Assembly: GCF_947077775.1 (NCBI RefSeq)
Contig: NZ_CAMTTE010000001.1
Span: 124,001-188,000 of the forward strand
DNA length: 64,000 bases
Direction of reading: 5' to 3'
Origin: Salinibacter pepae
GTDB lineage: Bacteria; Bacteroidota; Rhodothermia; Rhodothermales; Salinibacteraceae
Shown: positions 18,269-26,938 of the stretch, in pieces
How the letters are laid out: every line of letters begins with the position of its first letter
How positions within the stretch are numbered: position 1 is the stretch's first letter
Made by a program: the position numbers and the translations under genes
Notes under the pieces: model-generated
Seen by the model: only the letters and a program-made list of their open reading frames with translations
Told to the model about the DNA's origin: nothing
Databases searched by the model: none

Positions 18269-19387
18269 ATGGCTGAGATCGAAGTTCGTGACATACGACA
18301 CGTCTACGATGCGGGCACCGCGGACGAGACGGTGGCCATCGACCACGTAGACCTGACCCTGCAGGACGGCACCGCCAACGCGCTGCTGGGCCCCTCGGGG
18401 TGCGGCAAGACCACCCTCCTTCAGATCATCTCCGGGCTCCTCCAACCCACCGAGGGACAGGTGCTCATCGACGGCGAGGACGTGACCGAGAAGCCCCCGG
18501 CCGAGCGCGACATCGCGCAGGTGTTCCAGTTTCCGGTCATCTACGACTCGATGGACGTCTACGGCAACCTCGCGTTTCCCCTGCGGAATGGCGGGACGCC
18601 GGAGAACGAAATCGAAGAGCGCGTCCAGAAAATCGCCGACCTGCTGGAGCTCAACGACATTCTGCACAGCAGCCCCTCGAACCTCGGGCCCGAGCTGAAC
18701 CAGCTGGTGGCCCTGGGGCGCGGCATCATCCGCGCGGACACCTCCGCCATCCTCTTCGACGAGCCGATGACCGACGTGGAGCCCGCCCGGAAGCTCACCA
18801 TCCGCCGGCGCGTGAAGGAGGCCCAGCAGGAGTTCGAAATCACGGCGCTCTACGTGACCCACGACCAGCACGAGGCGCTCACCTTCGCCGAGCAGGTGGC
18901 CATCATGCGGGACGGGCGTCTCGTGCAGTACGACAGCGGCGAGACCCTCTACGAGAACCCGGTCAACACCTTCATCGGCCACTTCATCGGGAGCCCCGGC
19001 ATGAACCTGCTCGAGTGCGGCGTGACGGAAACCGACGCGGCGCCGCACGCGAAAATCGGGCCGCATACGATTTCCGTCTCCGCGGACATCCACGACGAGA
19101 TCGACCTGAGCTGGACCGACTGCCACGTCGGCATCCGCCCCAGTTCCGTGACCGTCCAGGTGGCCGATCCGAAGGGGGACGCGGACTACATTCCCGCGAC
19201 CGTCGATCAGGTGGAGATGGTCGGCGGCTACCAGATCCTGACGACGCGCCTCGACGATACCGACGTGGAGGTGAAGGCCCGCGTGGCCCACGACTTCATG
19301 ATCGAAGAGGGCGCCTCGATCTGGCTCAAGTTCCCCCCCGACACGGTCCAGTTTTTCCACGAAAAACAGGCCGTGCACGCCCAGTAG
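18269..19387 (+). CDS. glpT: Glycerol ABC transporter ATP-binding protein GlpT
   Basis: The second ATPase of the importer has 372 residues. Walker A GPSGCGKTT (near 41), Walker B SAILFDEPMTDVE (near 165) and the switch His in LYVTHDQHEAL are canonical, but the ABC signature LSGGQ is replaced by LGPEL. In the GlpS/GlpT pair one partner has a poor signature and the other a poor H-loop, so one composite site should be the hydrolytic one. The gene starts 15 bases after glpS. It is distinct from the G3P antiporter also called GlpT. Confidence 0.85.
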   Translation: MAEIEVRDIRHVYDAGTADETVAIDHVDLTLQDGTANALLGPSGCGKTTLLQIISGLLQPTEGQVLIDGEDVTEKPPAERDIAQVFQFPVIYDSMDVYGNLAFPLRNGGTPENEIEERVQKIADLLELNDILHSSPSNLGPELNQLVALGRGIIRADTSAILFDEPMTDVEPARKLTIRRRVKEAQQEFEITALYVTHDQHEALTFAEQVAIMRDGRLVQYDSGETLYENPVNTFIGHFIGSPGMNLLECGVTETDAAPHAKIGPHTISVSADIHDEIDLSWTDCHVGIRPSSVTVQVADPKGDADYIPATVDQVEMVGGYQILTTRLDDTDVEVKARVAHDFMIEEGASIWLKFPPDTVQFFHEKQAVHAQ

Positions 19388-19435
19388 GCACCGCCCCGCC
19401 CCACTCCCGCACTCCCCCGTTAGGCCCCTTGCCCC

Positions 19436-20302
19436 ATGAAACAACGTCCCTGGCTCTTTCTGCTGCCGGCACTGCTCCTGGTCTCGATCAGTGCCTTCAT
19501 CCCGCTCATCACGGTGATGAACTACTCCCAAATGACCCTGCTCCCGGGCACCGAGCCCTACTTTGCGGGGCTGGAGAACTTCGTGGCCATCCTTGAGGAC
19601 GAGGCGTTTCGGGGGGCGCTGGGCCGGCAGTTCGTCTTCAGCTTCCTCGTGTTGATTACAGAAATCCCGCTCGGGCTGGGACTGGCCCTCTGCATGCCCA
19701 AGGAGGGCCCCGGCGTCGGCGTCAGCCTCGTCCTCCTGGGCATCCCGCTGCTGATTCCCTGGAACGTCGTCGGCATCATCTGGCGCGTGTTTACCCGGTC
19801 GGACATCGGGGTCCTTCCCGCTGCCTTCAACTGGTTTGGGTACTCCTACGAGATTAGCAGCTCCACATTTGACGCCTGGTGGACGGTATTGGCCATGGAC
19901 ATCTGGCACTGGACCCCCTTGGTGGTCCTCATCTGCTACGCCGGCATTCAGGCCATCCCCGAGGAATACTACATGGCCGCCAAGATCGACCGGGCCTCGC
20001 CCTGGAAAACGTTCCGGTACGTTACGCTGCCGAACCTGCGGGGCGTCCTCATCATCGCCGTGCTCCTGCGGCTGATGGACTCCTTTAAGATCTACGCCGA
20101 ACCGTTCGTGCTCACGGGCGGCGGCCCGGGGAGCTCTACAACCTTCCTCAGCACGTACACCTCACGAATGGCCATTGGGGGCTTTCAGATGGGAAGAGGC
20201 GCGGCGACGTCGCTGATCTACTTCTTCATCGTGATCCTTATCTCCTTCGTGATCTACATCGTCATGCTTAATCTTGGACAAGGCGCAGGTGGTGACCAAT
20301 GA
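19436..20302 (+). CDS. glpP: Glycerol ABC transporter permease GlpP
   Basis: This 288-residue inner-membrane permease has six predicted helices. The cytoplasmic EAA loop that contacts the ATPases is visible as EYYMAAKIDRASPWKTFRYV near residue 178, followed by TLPNLRG. It belongs to the MalF/UgpA type of binding-protein-dependent permeases. It starts 48 bases after glpT, and its stop overlaps the start of glpQ by 4 bases, implying coupled translation of the two channel halves. Confidence 0.88.
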   Translation: MKQRPWLFLLPALLLVSISAFIPLITVMNYSQMTLLPGTEPYFAGLENFVAILEDEAFRGALGRQFVFSFLVLITEIPLGLGLALCMPKEGPGVGVSLVLLGIPLLIPWNVVGIIWRVFTRSDIGVLPAAFNWFGYSYEISSSTFDAWWTVLAMDIWHWTPLVVLICYAGIQAIPEEYYMAAKIDRASPWKTFRYVTLPNLRGVLIIAVLLRLMDSFKIYAEPFVLTGGGPGSSTTFLSTYTSRMAIGGFQMGRGAATSLIYFFIVILISFVIYIVMLNLGQGAGGDQ

Positions 20303-21093
20303 ACAAGAGATATTACCTCATCCTGTTTTTGGTATTTATTTTGATACCAATCTACTGGATGGTCAACATGTCGTTTAAGCCGAACTCCGAGATTCTGAGT
20401 CGGCTGACGCTCTACCCGCACGAGTTCACGCTCGCAAACTACGAGGAGATTTTGACCTCGGAGTTCTGGCGGGCCGGGTATATCAACTCCATCATCATGG
20501 CCTCCATGAACGTGGTGTTCGTGACCATCGCGGCCCTCCCCGCCGCCTACGCCTTCTCCCGCTGGGACTTTCGGGGCGACAAGCACCTGTTCTTCTGGTT
20601 CCTGACGAACCGGATGGCGCCCCCGGCGGCCTTCCTGGTGCCGTTCTTTATCCTCTACTCGAACCTGAACCTGATCGACACCTATTGGGCGGTCGCGCTG
20701 GCCCACTGCCTGTTCAACCTGCCGCTCGCCATCTGGATTCTGGAGGGGTTCATGTCTGGCATCCCCAAGGAGATTGACGAGATGGCCTTCATCGACGGAC
20801 ACAGCTTCACTAGCTTCTGCTGGAACATCTTCCTCCCGTTGATCAAGCCCGGCATCGCAGTGACGGCGTTTCTCACGTTCATGTTCTCCTGGGTGGAGCT
20901 GCTCCTCGCCCGCACCCTCACCAACGAGGCCGCACAGCCGATTACCGTCACCCTGACCCGCAGCCTCGGCGCCGGCGGCTGGGACTGGGGCGTGCTGGCC
21001 GCGGCGGGCGTGATCGCCATGATTCCCGGGGCCATCATCGTGTACCTCGTCCGCGACCTCCTGGCCACGGGCTTCTCTATGGGCCGCGTGTAG
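20299..21093 (+). CDS. glpQ: Glycerol ABC transporter permease GlpQ
   Basis: The second channel subunit is a 264-residue MalG/UgpE-type permease with six hydrophobic segments and the EAA loop IPKEIDEMAFIDGHSFTSFC near residue 155. It overlaps glpP (ATGA junction). The glpQ symbol here means the glycerol transporter permease of rhizobial systems, not the glycerophosphodiester phosphodiesterase of E. coli. Neighbours on both sides belong to the same importer. Confidence 0.88.
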   Translation: MNKRYYLILFLVFILIPIYWMVNMSFKPNSEILSRLTLYPHEFTLANYEEILTSEFWRAGYINSIIMASMNVVFVTIAALPAAYAFSRWDFRGDKHLFFWFLTNRMAPPAAFLVPFFILYSNLNLIDTYWAVALAHCLFNLPLAIWILEGFMSGIPKEIDEMAFIDGHSFTSFCWNIFLPLIKPGIAVTAFLTFMFSWVELLLARTLTNEAAQPITVTLTRSLGAGGWDWGVLAAAGVIAMIPGAIIVYLVRDLLATGFSMGRV

Positions 21094-21143
21094 CGGCATG
21101 CCGCCCTTCCCGTCCCCTGCCTCACTCCACCCCACTGGTCCCC

Positions 21144-21434
21144 ATGCTCTCCCTTCCCCCCGACTGGATGAACTGGACGTCCCCAACCCTCATCTTCCTC
21201 GGGTCGATCATTCTGCTGCTCATCAGCCTGACGATCTGGGACATGAAGGAGCCCGGATGGGCGCGTCAGGGCCTCCTCCCCATCGAGACCACGCGGGGCG
21301 ACCGCTTCTTTATGGGCCTGCTCATGACGGGCGCCATCTTTTGCCTGTGGCTGTATCTGGTGGGAACGACGGCCGTGTGGGCGGTGCTCCTCCTCGGGGT
21401 GCTGTCCATCATTGGCACCATCAACTTCTTCTAG
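21144..21434 (+). CDS. glpU: Small DUF2160-like membrane protein of the glycerol transporter operon (GlpU)
   Basis: The 96-residue protein has three hydrophobic segments (about 15-31, 52-69, 75-92) and a short loop reading WDMKEPGWARQGLLPIETT. Proteins of this DUF2160 type lie between the permease and binding-protein genes in alphaproteobacterial glycerol operons, and the same order is seen here. Their function is not established; an accessory transporter subunit is plausible. It starts 50 bases after glpQ and closes the first transcription unit before a hairpin and a second promoter. Confidence 0.8.
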   Translation: MLSLPPDWMNWTSPTLIFLGSIILLLISLTIWDMKEPGWARQGLLPIETTRGDRFFMGLLMTGAIFCLWLYLVGTTAVWAVLLLGVLSIIGTINFF

Positions 21435-21499
21435 GCCGGCGCCCGGCACATTGCTGATTCCTCCCCAGGACGTCCGGCCCCTGGGGCCCGCCGGGGAAA

Positions 21500-21519
21500 A
21501 GGGCCAATGTCCTGGCCCT
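21500..21519 (+). terminator. Hairpin after glpU, possible attenuator or RNA-stabilising stem
   Basis: AGGGCCA and TGGCCCT form a perfect 7-bp stem with a 6-base loop, followed at once by the palindrome CACGGCCGTG. There is no T-run, so termination is uncertain; it may lower read-through into glpV or protect the upstream message. Confidence 0.4.
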
Positions 21520-21551
21520 CACGGCCGTGCGTCGTCGGACGGCCGCACCAC

Positions 21552-21617
21552 TTTGGGAAGATGGAATCATTTTCTCGGAAGATTAGACTATCGATGAAGA
21601 AAAGCGCTTTCTATACT
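21552..21617 (+). promoter_or_regulatory. Conserved 66-bp glycerol promoter element, copy 2 (glpV)
   Basis: This is the twin of 15167-15232. The first 32 bases differ at a single position, half-sites GGAAGAT are at 21556-21562 and 21577-21583 (again 21 bp), and AAAAGCGCTTTCTATACT ends at 21617. The middle is less conserved while the total length is identical, as expected for a regulator site and a -10 box held at fixed spacing. It is placed to drive glpV. Confidence 0.75.
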
Positions 21618-21775
21618 GCCCCCTAGACTGACGAAGGCAGCCGCGACCGCCCCGCCTGGGCTGCGGAAGCGCTTACGGGGCCCTCGAGACGGGTCGTGTC
21701 CAATGGGGCGCTCCTTTGTTCTTCGACGCCTGATCGTCCTCAACGACTTTTTTCATTACCAACGGTGGCTTTGTT

Positions 21776-23611
21776 ATGAGCACCTCCTACCAACCCCATG
21801 CGCCGCGCCGCGGCTGGCTGATGCCAGTCGCCCTCTGCGTCGCGGCCCTCCTCCTCCAACCCCTCGCGTCCGCGCAGGCGCAGGACTTTCCCGATGAGCC
21901 CAACTATCCCGACATCACGCGGGAGGAAGCCCGGGAGTATGCCCAGAGCGAGTACGGCCCCATGAACGACCGCAAGCGGGCCGCGGTCAAGTACGCGATG
22001 GAGTTTCAGCCGTCGGTCCTCACGCTGAAGGAGCAGATCGACGAGCTGATGTGGTTCGCGGAAAATGCCGAGCAGCTCCGCGGGACCGACGTCGAGTCGG
22101 TGGCCGAAACGATCAAAACCCACACGTGGGAATCGGAGACGCTCGCCGACGCCTTTACCGAAATCACGGGCATTAACGTGACCCACAACATCATCGGCGA
22201 GGGCGACCTGGTCGAGAAGCTCCAGACGCAGCTCGCGTCCGGCCGGAGCGTCTACGACATTTACGTCAACGACGCCGACCTCATCGGCACCCACATCCGC
22301 CTTCAGAGCGCGGTCAACCTGACCGACTACATGAACGGAGCGGGCAGCGAGTTTACAAACCCGACGCTCGACCTGGACGACTGGATGAACCCGGAGTTCG
22401 GCCAGAATTTTGAGGGCGACCAGATTCAGCTCCCGGACCAGCAGTTCGCGAACCTCTATTGGTTCCGGTACGACTGGTTCAACGACCCGGAGATCAAGGA
22501 GCAGTTCCGGAACGAGTACGGCTATGAGCTGGGCGTGCCCCGCAACTGGGCCGCCTACGAAGACATCGCCGAGTTCTTTACCGAGTCGGTCTCCCCGTCC
22601 GACGTGGGCGCCGAGACGGAGGGCGTGTACGGCCACATGGACTACGGGCGCCGGGGGCCGTCCCTTGGATGGCGTTTCACGGACGCCTGGCTCTCAATTG
22701 CGGGCGCCGGCGACAAGGGCCTTCCGAACGGCCGCCCCGTGGACGAGTGGGGCATTCGGGTCGAAGACCGCATCCCGGTCGGCTCCTCGGTGGATCGCGG
22801 CGGCGCCACAAACGGCCCCGCGGCCTACTACGCCACCCAGAAGTACGTGGATTGGCTGAACGACTACGCCCCACCCTACGCCCCGTCCATGAGCTGGTCG
22901 GAAGCCGGCCCGGTGCCCTCTCGCGGCAGCGTGGCGCAGCGCGTCTTCCAGTACATCACCTTCCTCTCGGCCGAGCCCTTCACCTCGCCGGAGTCGGCGG
23001 TGACGGACGACGAGGGCAACCCGAAGTGGCGCGTGGCCCCCACGCCCCACGGCCGCTACTGGGACGAGGGCATGAAGGTCGGCTACCAGGACGCCGGAAG
23101 CTGGACCATTCCGAAGCAGACCACCGGCGACAAGCGACACGCCGCCTGGATGTGGGCCCAGTTTGCCTCCTCCAAGACGGTCTCGCTCAACAAGTTCAAC
23201 GTGGGCCGGACGCCCGTCCGCAGCTCCACGGTCAACTCCGAGTACTGGCAGGAGCGCGAGGGCGACCTCGGCGGCCTGATTTCCTTCTACACCTCCCCGG
23301 TGGAGGACCAGTGGACGGACTCAGGACCGAACGTGCCCCACTACCCCCTCCTGGCCGAGCAGTGGTGGAAGCAGGTGGCCAGCGCCGTGACCGGCGAGAA
23401 GACCGTGAAGCAGGCGATGAACGACCTGGCGAGCATTCAGAACTCGCTGATGGACCGCCTGCGGATGGCACAGTACTCCCCCGATCTCAACGAAGAGCGC
23501 ACCCGGGAGTACTGGCTCAATCAGCCGGGCGCCCCGAAGGCCGAGCGGCCCCCGGAAGAGCCGGAGACCGTGCCGTACGATGAACTCCTCAAGCAGTGGG
23601 AGGGGGAGTAG
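21776..23611 (+). CDS. glpV: Glycerol ABC transporter substrate-binding protein GlpV
   Basis: This 611-residue exported binding protein has an N-terminal signal (RRGWLMPVALCVAALLL, cleavage likely after AQA near residue 40) and a family 1-type extracellular binding fold with many Trp and Tyr. It is longer than usual MalE-like proteins (about 420) and close to the large binding proteins of rhizobial glycerol operons. Position after DUF2160 and the shared promoter element support the assignment. No lipobox is present, so it would be periplasmic. Ligand specificity is inferred from context. Confidence 0.85.
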   Translation: MSTSYQPHAPRRGWLMPVALCVAALLLQPLASAQAQDFPDEPNYPDITREEAREYAQSEYGPMNDRKRAAVKYAMEFQPSVLTLKEQIDELMWFAENAEQLRGTDVESVAETIKTHTWESETLADAFTEITGINVTHNIIGEGDLVEKLQTQLASGRSVYDIYVNDADLIGTHIRLQSAVNLTDYMNGAGSEFTNPTLDLDDWMNPEFGQNFEGDQIQLPDQQFANLYWFRYDWFNDPEIKEQFRNEYGYELGVPRNWAAYEDIAEFFTESVSPSDVGAETEGVYGHMDYGRRGPSLGWRFTDAWLSIAGAGDKGLPNGRPVDEWGIRVEDRIPVGSSVDRGGATNGPAAYYATQKYVDWLNDYAPPYAPSMSWSEAGPVPSRGSVAQRVFQYITFLSAEPFTSPESAVTDDEGNPKWRVAPTPHGRYWDEGMKVGYQDAGSWTIPKQTTGDKRHAAWMWAQFASSKTVSLNKFNVGRTPVRSSTVNSEYWQEREGDLGGLISFYTSPVEDQWTDSGPNVPHYPLLAEQWWKQVASAVTGEKTVKQAMNDLASIQNSLMDRLRMAQYSPDLNEERTREYWLNQPGAPKAERPPEEPETVPYDELLKQWEGE

Positions 23612-23636
23612 CCTCCTTTCCGGCCGGACCCGACTC

Positions 23637-23680
23637 CGGCCGCAGTGCGCCGCCCGAGCCTTGGGCTCGCGCTGCGGCCG
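23637..23680 (+). terminator. Long GC-rich hairpin between glpV and the porin gene
   Basis: CGGCCGCAG (23637-23645) pairs with CTGCGGCCG (23672-23680), and an inner CGAGCC/GGCTCG stem adds to it around a short loop. It stands 25 bases after the glpV stop, where a terminator is expected, though a T-run is missing. A second smaller hairpin (GGTCCCC at 23778, GGGGACC at 23791) lies in the porin leader. Confidence 0.55.
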
Positions 23681-23845
23681 GGGGCCTTCCGGCACCACGA
23701 CGAGCATTTCGACGCGCCTCTCCGGGCGTCGGTATCGGTTCTTTTTGGAGAGGCCAACAGCAGGGTCGGGCGACTGGGGTCCCCGTCGGTGGGGACCTTG
23801 TCTACGCCCGTTTTCACGAACAACGACCAACCCACAACACCTCTT

Positions 23846-25057
23846 ATGTCTCAATTTACGATTTCAAGGACCTCAAACGCTTTTTTTCAATGGCTGACCG
23901 CCGGCGCCTTTGCCCTTCTGCTTCTCGTGGCAACGGCGGTGCCGGCCCAGGCGCAGATGGAGGACGGCGAGCTGCCGGAGATTGACTTCGCGGTCAACCT
24001 GATGCAGTCCGCTCAGTCCATTTCCGTGGATGGCTTTCCTGGAGCGGTGACCGGGTTTCATCGTGCTCGTGCTGGCCTGAATGCCAGCGTCCAGTTCTCA
24101 GAAAATGTGAGCGGCCTGCTGATGCTGGAGCAAGAGCCAAATGATTTTGGCGGCCAGTTTGGGCTTGGGCCGTCGGTTGACTTCATGGTGATGAACATGC
24201 AGGTCAGTGAAGGACTGACCGTTCAAGCGGGTACACCCGTTACTGGCCTCATGCACTTCCGCGGCTTCTCAGATGGCCCCGTGGTTCAGGGAAACCCTCT
24301 CATCGGAAACTCACCGGCCGACATCATCACTGCCGGTCAGGGCGTGAAGTTGATTGGATCGTACGGAGGGTTCGGGTTCGACCTGACCGCGGCGAAGACC
24401 TTTGGAGAGAACCTGACCACGTTGGGTGAAGGCTCCACCGGTGTGTGGTTGATTGGAAATGCCACGTACGCTGTCTCCGACGTGCTGCAGGTCGGGGCTG
24501 GCCTTGCGGGCGCAACGGGCCAGGAGACCATGGACTTTGCCCGAGGCGACCGTGAGAACATCAACCTGAACCCCGAACAGCAGAACCCCAGTGGGGGCTT
24601 TATTGACCAGTCCAAAAATACCCACGCGGCCCTTCCGAATGGCGGATGGATCACGCAGGTGGACGCCAAGATCACTCCGAGCCCCCTGGACATTGACCTT
24701 TGGGGCGGCTACGCACAAGACAGCGAGGTGGACGGCACGAATGATGCTGCCGCGGCCTTTGGTGGTCTCGGTGCGAAAGTCGACATCACGGAAAGCTTCT
24801 ACCTCGCCGGTCGCTTTGTGATCGTCAGTGACCAGGGCGACGCCATCGACAATGCCTCCGGTGACCCGGACGGCAACCTTACCCGTTTCGAGGGAGGAAT
24901 TGGGGTGCAACTTTACGACCACGCCCTCCTGAAGGTGTCCGGTGTCACGCAGAGCCACGGGGATAGCTTCAGTGCCGCTCAGGGAACGCCCGTCACCCGC
25001 CCGGCGCCGGCCGACAGCTTTGCTGGCGTCCTGACGGAGCTCTCCTTCAGCTTTTAA
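23846..25057 (+). CDS. Predicted outer-membrane porin of the glycerol island
   Basis: The 403-residue protein has a signal peptide (GAFALLLLVATAVPAQAQ). The mature chain alternates polar and hydrophobic residues, has many Gly and aromatic residues and ends in LSFSF with a C-terminal Phe, as in outer-membrane beta-barrels. I recognise no named family. The ATG at 23846 gives a clean signal peptide; an upstream in-frame extension runs through the intergenic hairpins. It lies between the glycerol binding protein and glpD, so a glycerol-permeable channel is the natural guess. Its codon use is visibly less GC-biased than its neighbours, suggesting transfer or high expression. Confidence 0.7.
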   Translation: MSQFTISRTSNAFFQWLTAGAFALLLLVATAVPAQAQMEDGELPEIDFAVNLMQSAQSISVDGFPGAVTGFHRARAGLNASVQFSENVSGLLMLEQEPNDFGGQFGLGPSVDFMVMNMQVSEGLTVQAGTPVTGLMHFRGFSDGPVVQGNPLIGNSPADIITAGQGVKLIGSYGGFGFDLTAAKTFGENLTTLGEGSTGVWLIGNATYAVSDVLQVGAGLAGATGQETMDFARGDRENINLNPEQQNPSGGFIDQSKNTHAALPNGGWITQVDAKITPSPLDIDLWGGYAQDSEVDGTNDAAAAFGGLGAKVDITESFYLAGRFVIVSDQGDAIDNASGDPDGNLTRFEGGIGVQLYDHALLKVSGVTQSHGDSFSAAQGTPVTRPAPADSFAGVLTELSFSF

Positions 25058-25282
25058 CGGCGTGCAGTAGGTACATCAGTGAGCGTGCTGAGTACGATGT
25101 AGGAGCTCAGTCGGCCTGGGGCCGCCACCTGCCGGTGGGGGCCCCAGCGCGTTCACGCCCCTTTTCGGCTCGGGTGCGCCCGGGCCCTTCCCCGTCGCGG
25201 GGCCGTTCCGCCGAACCGTTTTCCGGTGGCGGCGGCCGCCCGGACCGGACTCGTTTACTCTGTTGGTTTTGCAATTGATCTC

Positions 25283-26857
25283 ATGGACCGCACACAAGGC
25301 ATCGAGGCACTCGAATCCCGACAGACGCCCTGGGACTTCGTCATCATTGGCGGCGGGGCCACCGGGCTCGGCTGCGCCGTGGACGCCGCGGCACGGGGCT
25401 ACGACACCCTCCTGCTCGAGATGCACGACTTCGCGAAGGCGACCTCCAGCCGCTCGACGAAGCTCGTGCACGGCGGCGTCCGGTACCTGGAGCAGGGCAA
25501 CGTGTCCCTCGTCTTCGAGGCGCTGAAGGAGCGGGAGCGGCTTCAGGACAACGCTCCCCACCTCGTGAGCAACCTCCCCTTCGTCGTGCCGAGCTACAAG
25601 TGGTGGGAGGCCCCCTACTACGGGATCGGGATGAAGGTGTACGACCTGCTCGCGGGCAGCCAAAACTTTGGCCGGTCGCAGTACCTGAACCGACACCAGA
25701 CGGTGGAGCGCCTCCCCACCGTGGAGACCGACGGCCTGCGCGGCGGGATTCTGTACTTCGACGGGCAGTTCGACGACACCCGGCTGGCCGTCAACATGGC
25801 CCAGACGGCCGACGAGCAGGGCGGCGTGCTGCTCAACTACATGAAGGTGACGGACCTCAAAAAGACGAACGGGGCCGTGGACGGCGTGGTGGCCGAGTGC
25901 CAGGAGACCGGCGCCACGTTCGAGATCGAGGCCCGGTCGGTGATCAACGCCACCGGCATCTTCACCGACACGATCCGCCAGATGGACGACCCGTCGGCCG
26001 GCACCACCCTCCGGCCCAGCCGCGGAACCCACATCGTCCTGGACAAGTCGTTCCTGCCGGGCGACAGCGCGATCATGGTGCCGAAAACGGACGACGGCCG
26101 CGTCCTCTTTGCCATCCCGTGGCACGACCGGGTCGTCGTCGGCACGACCGAAGCGGAGGTCGACGAGGTGAGCATGGAGCCCACACCTGGGCACGAGGAG
26201 TTGAACTTCCTCCTCACCCACGCCCAGCGGTACCTCGCCAAGGACCCGGGGCCGGAGGACGTGCGAAGCGTTTATGCCGGCATTCGTCCCCTAGTGGCCC
26301 CCCCTGGAAGCAACGGGGACACCTCGGACATCTCGCGCGAGCACCAGCTGAACGTGTCCGACAGCGGCCTCGTCACCATTTCGGGGGGCAAGTGGACCAC
26401 CTACCGCAAGATGGCGGAGGACACCGTCGACCGGGCGGCCCGCCACGCGGAGCTTGCCCGGCGGCCCTCCCAGACGGGCGACCTCCGCCTGCACGGCTGG
26501 CACCAAAACCCGGAGCAGTTTGGCGACCTCGCCCTCTATGGCGCCGACGCCGAAGCGCTGGACAACCTGATGGAGGAGCACCCCGACCTCCGAAAGCCGC
26601 TCGACGAGCGGCTGCCCATCCGGGCCGGACAGGTGGTGTGGGCCGCCCGGCACGAGATGGCCCGGACGGTAGAGGACGTCCTGGCCCGCCGCACCCGATG
26701 CCTCCTGCTCGACGCGCAGGCGAGCATCGACGCGGCGCCCCGGGTCGCCGCGTTGATGGCCGAAGAACGGGACCTGCCCCCCTCCTGGGTCGACGATCAG
26801 GTCGAGGCCTTCACCGAGGTGGCCCGCAACTACCTGATGCCGTCCATCCCCGCGTAG
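25283..26857 (+). CDS. glpD: Aerobic glycerol-3-phosphate dehydrogenase (FAD)
   Basis: GlpD oxidises glycerol 3-phosphate to dihydroxyacetone phosphate at the inner membrane and passes electrons to quinone. The 524-residue protein has the FAD-binding VIIGGGATGLGCAVDAAARG near residue 20, DFAKATSSRSTKLVHGGVRYL near 55, the substrate-region RPSRGTHIVLD near 254, and GGKWTTYRKMAEDTVD near 375. ATG at 25283 puts the nucleotide-binding fold at the expected distance from the N-terminus. It has its own 225-base upstream gap with no copy of the 66-bp element seen. It completes the glycerol-to-DHAP route with glpK. Confidence 0.95.
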   Translation: MDRTQGIEALESRQTPWDFVIIGGGATGLGCAVDAAARGYDTLLLEMHDFAKATSSRSTKLVHGGVRYLEQGNVSLVFEALKERERLQDNAPHLVSNLPFVVPSYKWWEAPYYGIGMKVYDLLAGSQNFGRSQYLNRHQTVERLPTVETDGLRGGILYFDGQFDDTRLAVNMAQTADEQGGVLLNYMKVTDLKKTNGAVDGVVAECQETGATFEIEARSVINATGIFTDTIRQMDDPSAGTTLRPSRGTHIVLDKSFLPGDSAIMVPKTDDGRVLFAIPWHDRVVVGTTEAEVDEVSMEPTPGHEELNFLLTHAQRYLAKDPGPEDVRSVYAGIRPLVAPPGSNGDTSDISREHQLNVSDSGLVTISGGKWTTYRKMAEDTVDRAARHAELARRPSQTGDLRLHGWHQNPEQFGDLALYGADAEALDNLMEEHPDLRKPLDERLPIRAGQVVWAARHEMARTVEDVLARRTRCLLLDAQASIDAAPRVAALMAEERDLPPSWVDDQVEAFTEVARNYLMPSIPA

Positions 26858-26938
26858 GAGACCGGCGTCACGTACGGGACGGAAGGCGGCCGGCCCTGCG
26901 CGCGGGACAGTTCGCCGGGCCCGTCCTCTCGCCTTCCA

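Larger units (their letters stand above)
21435..21775. other. Intergenic region between glpU and glpV
   Basis: These 341 bases contain no gene. They hold a hairpin at 21500-21519 and the second glycerol promoter element at 21552-21617, then about 158 bases of leader before the binding-protein gene. The arrangement suggests that glpV has its own promoter, in line with the usual need for excess binding protein. Confidence 0.7.

Noticed and set aside
25072-25110. Inverted repeat TACATC/GATGTA upstream of glpD as a copy of the glycerol element
   Set aside because: It has no GGAAGAT half-sites and no TATACT at the right spacing. The arms are short and far apart.
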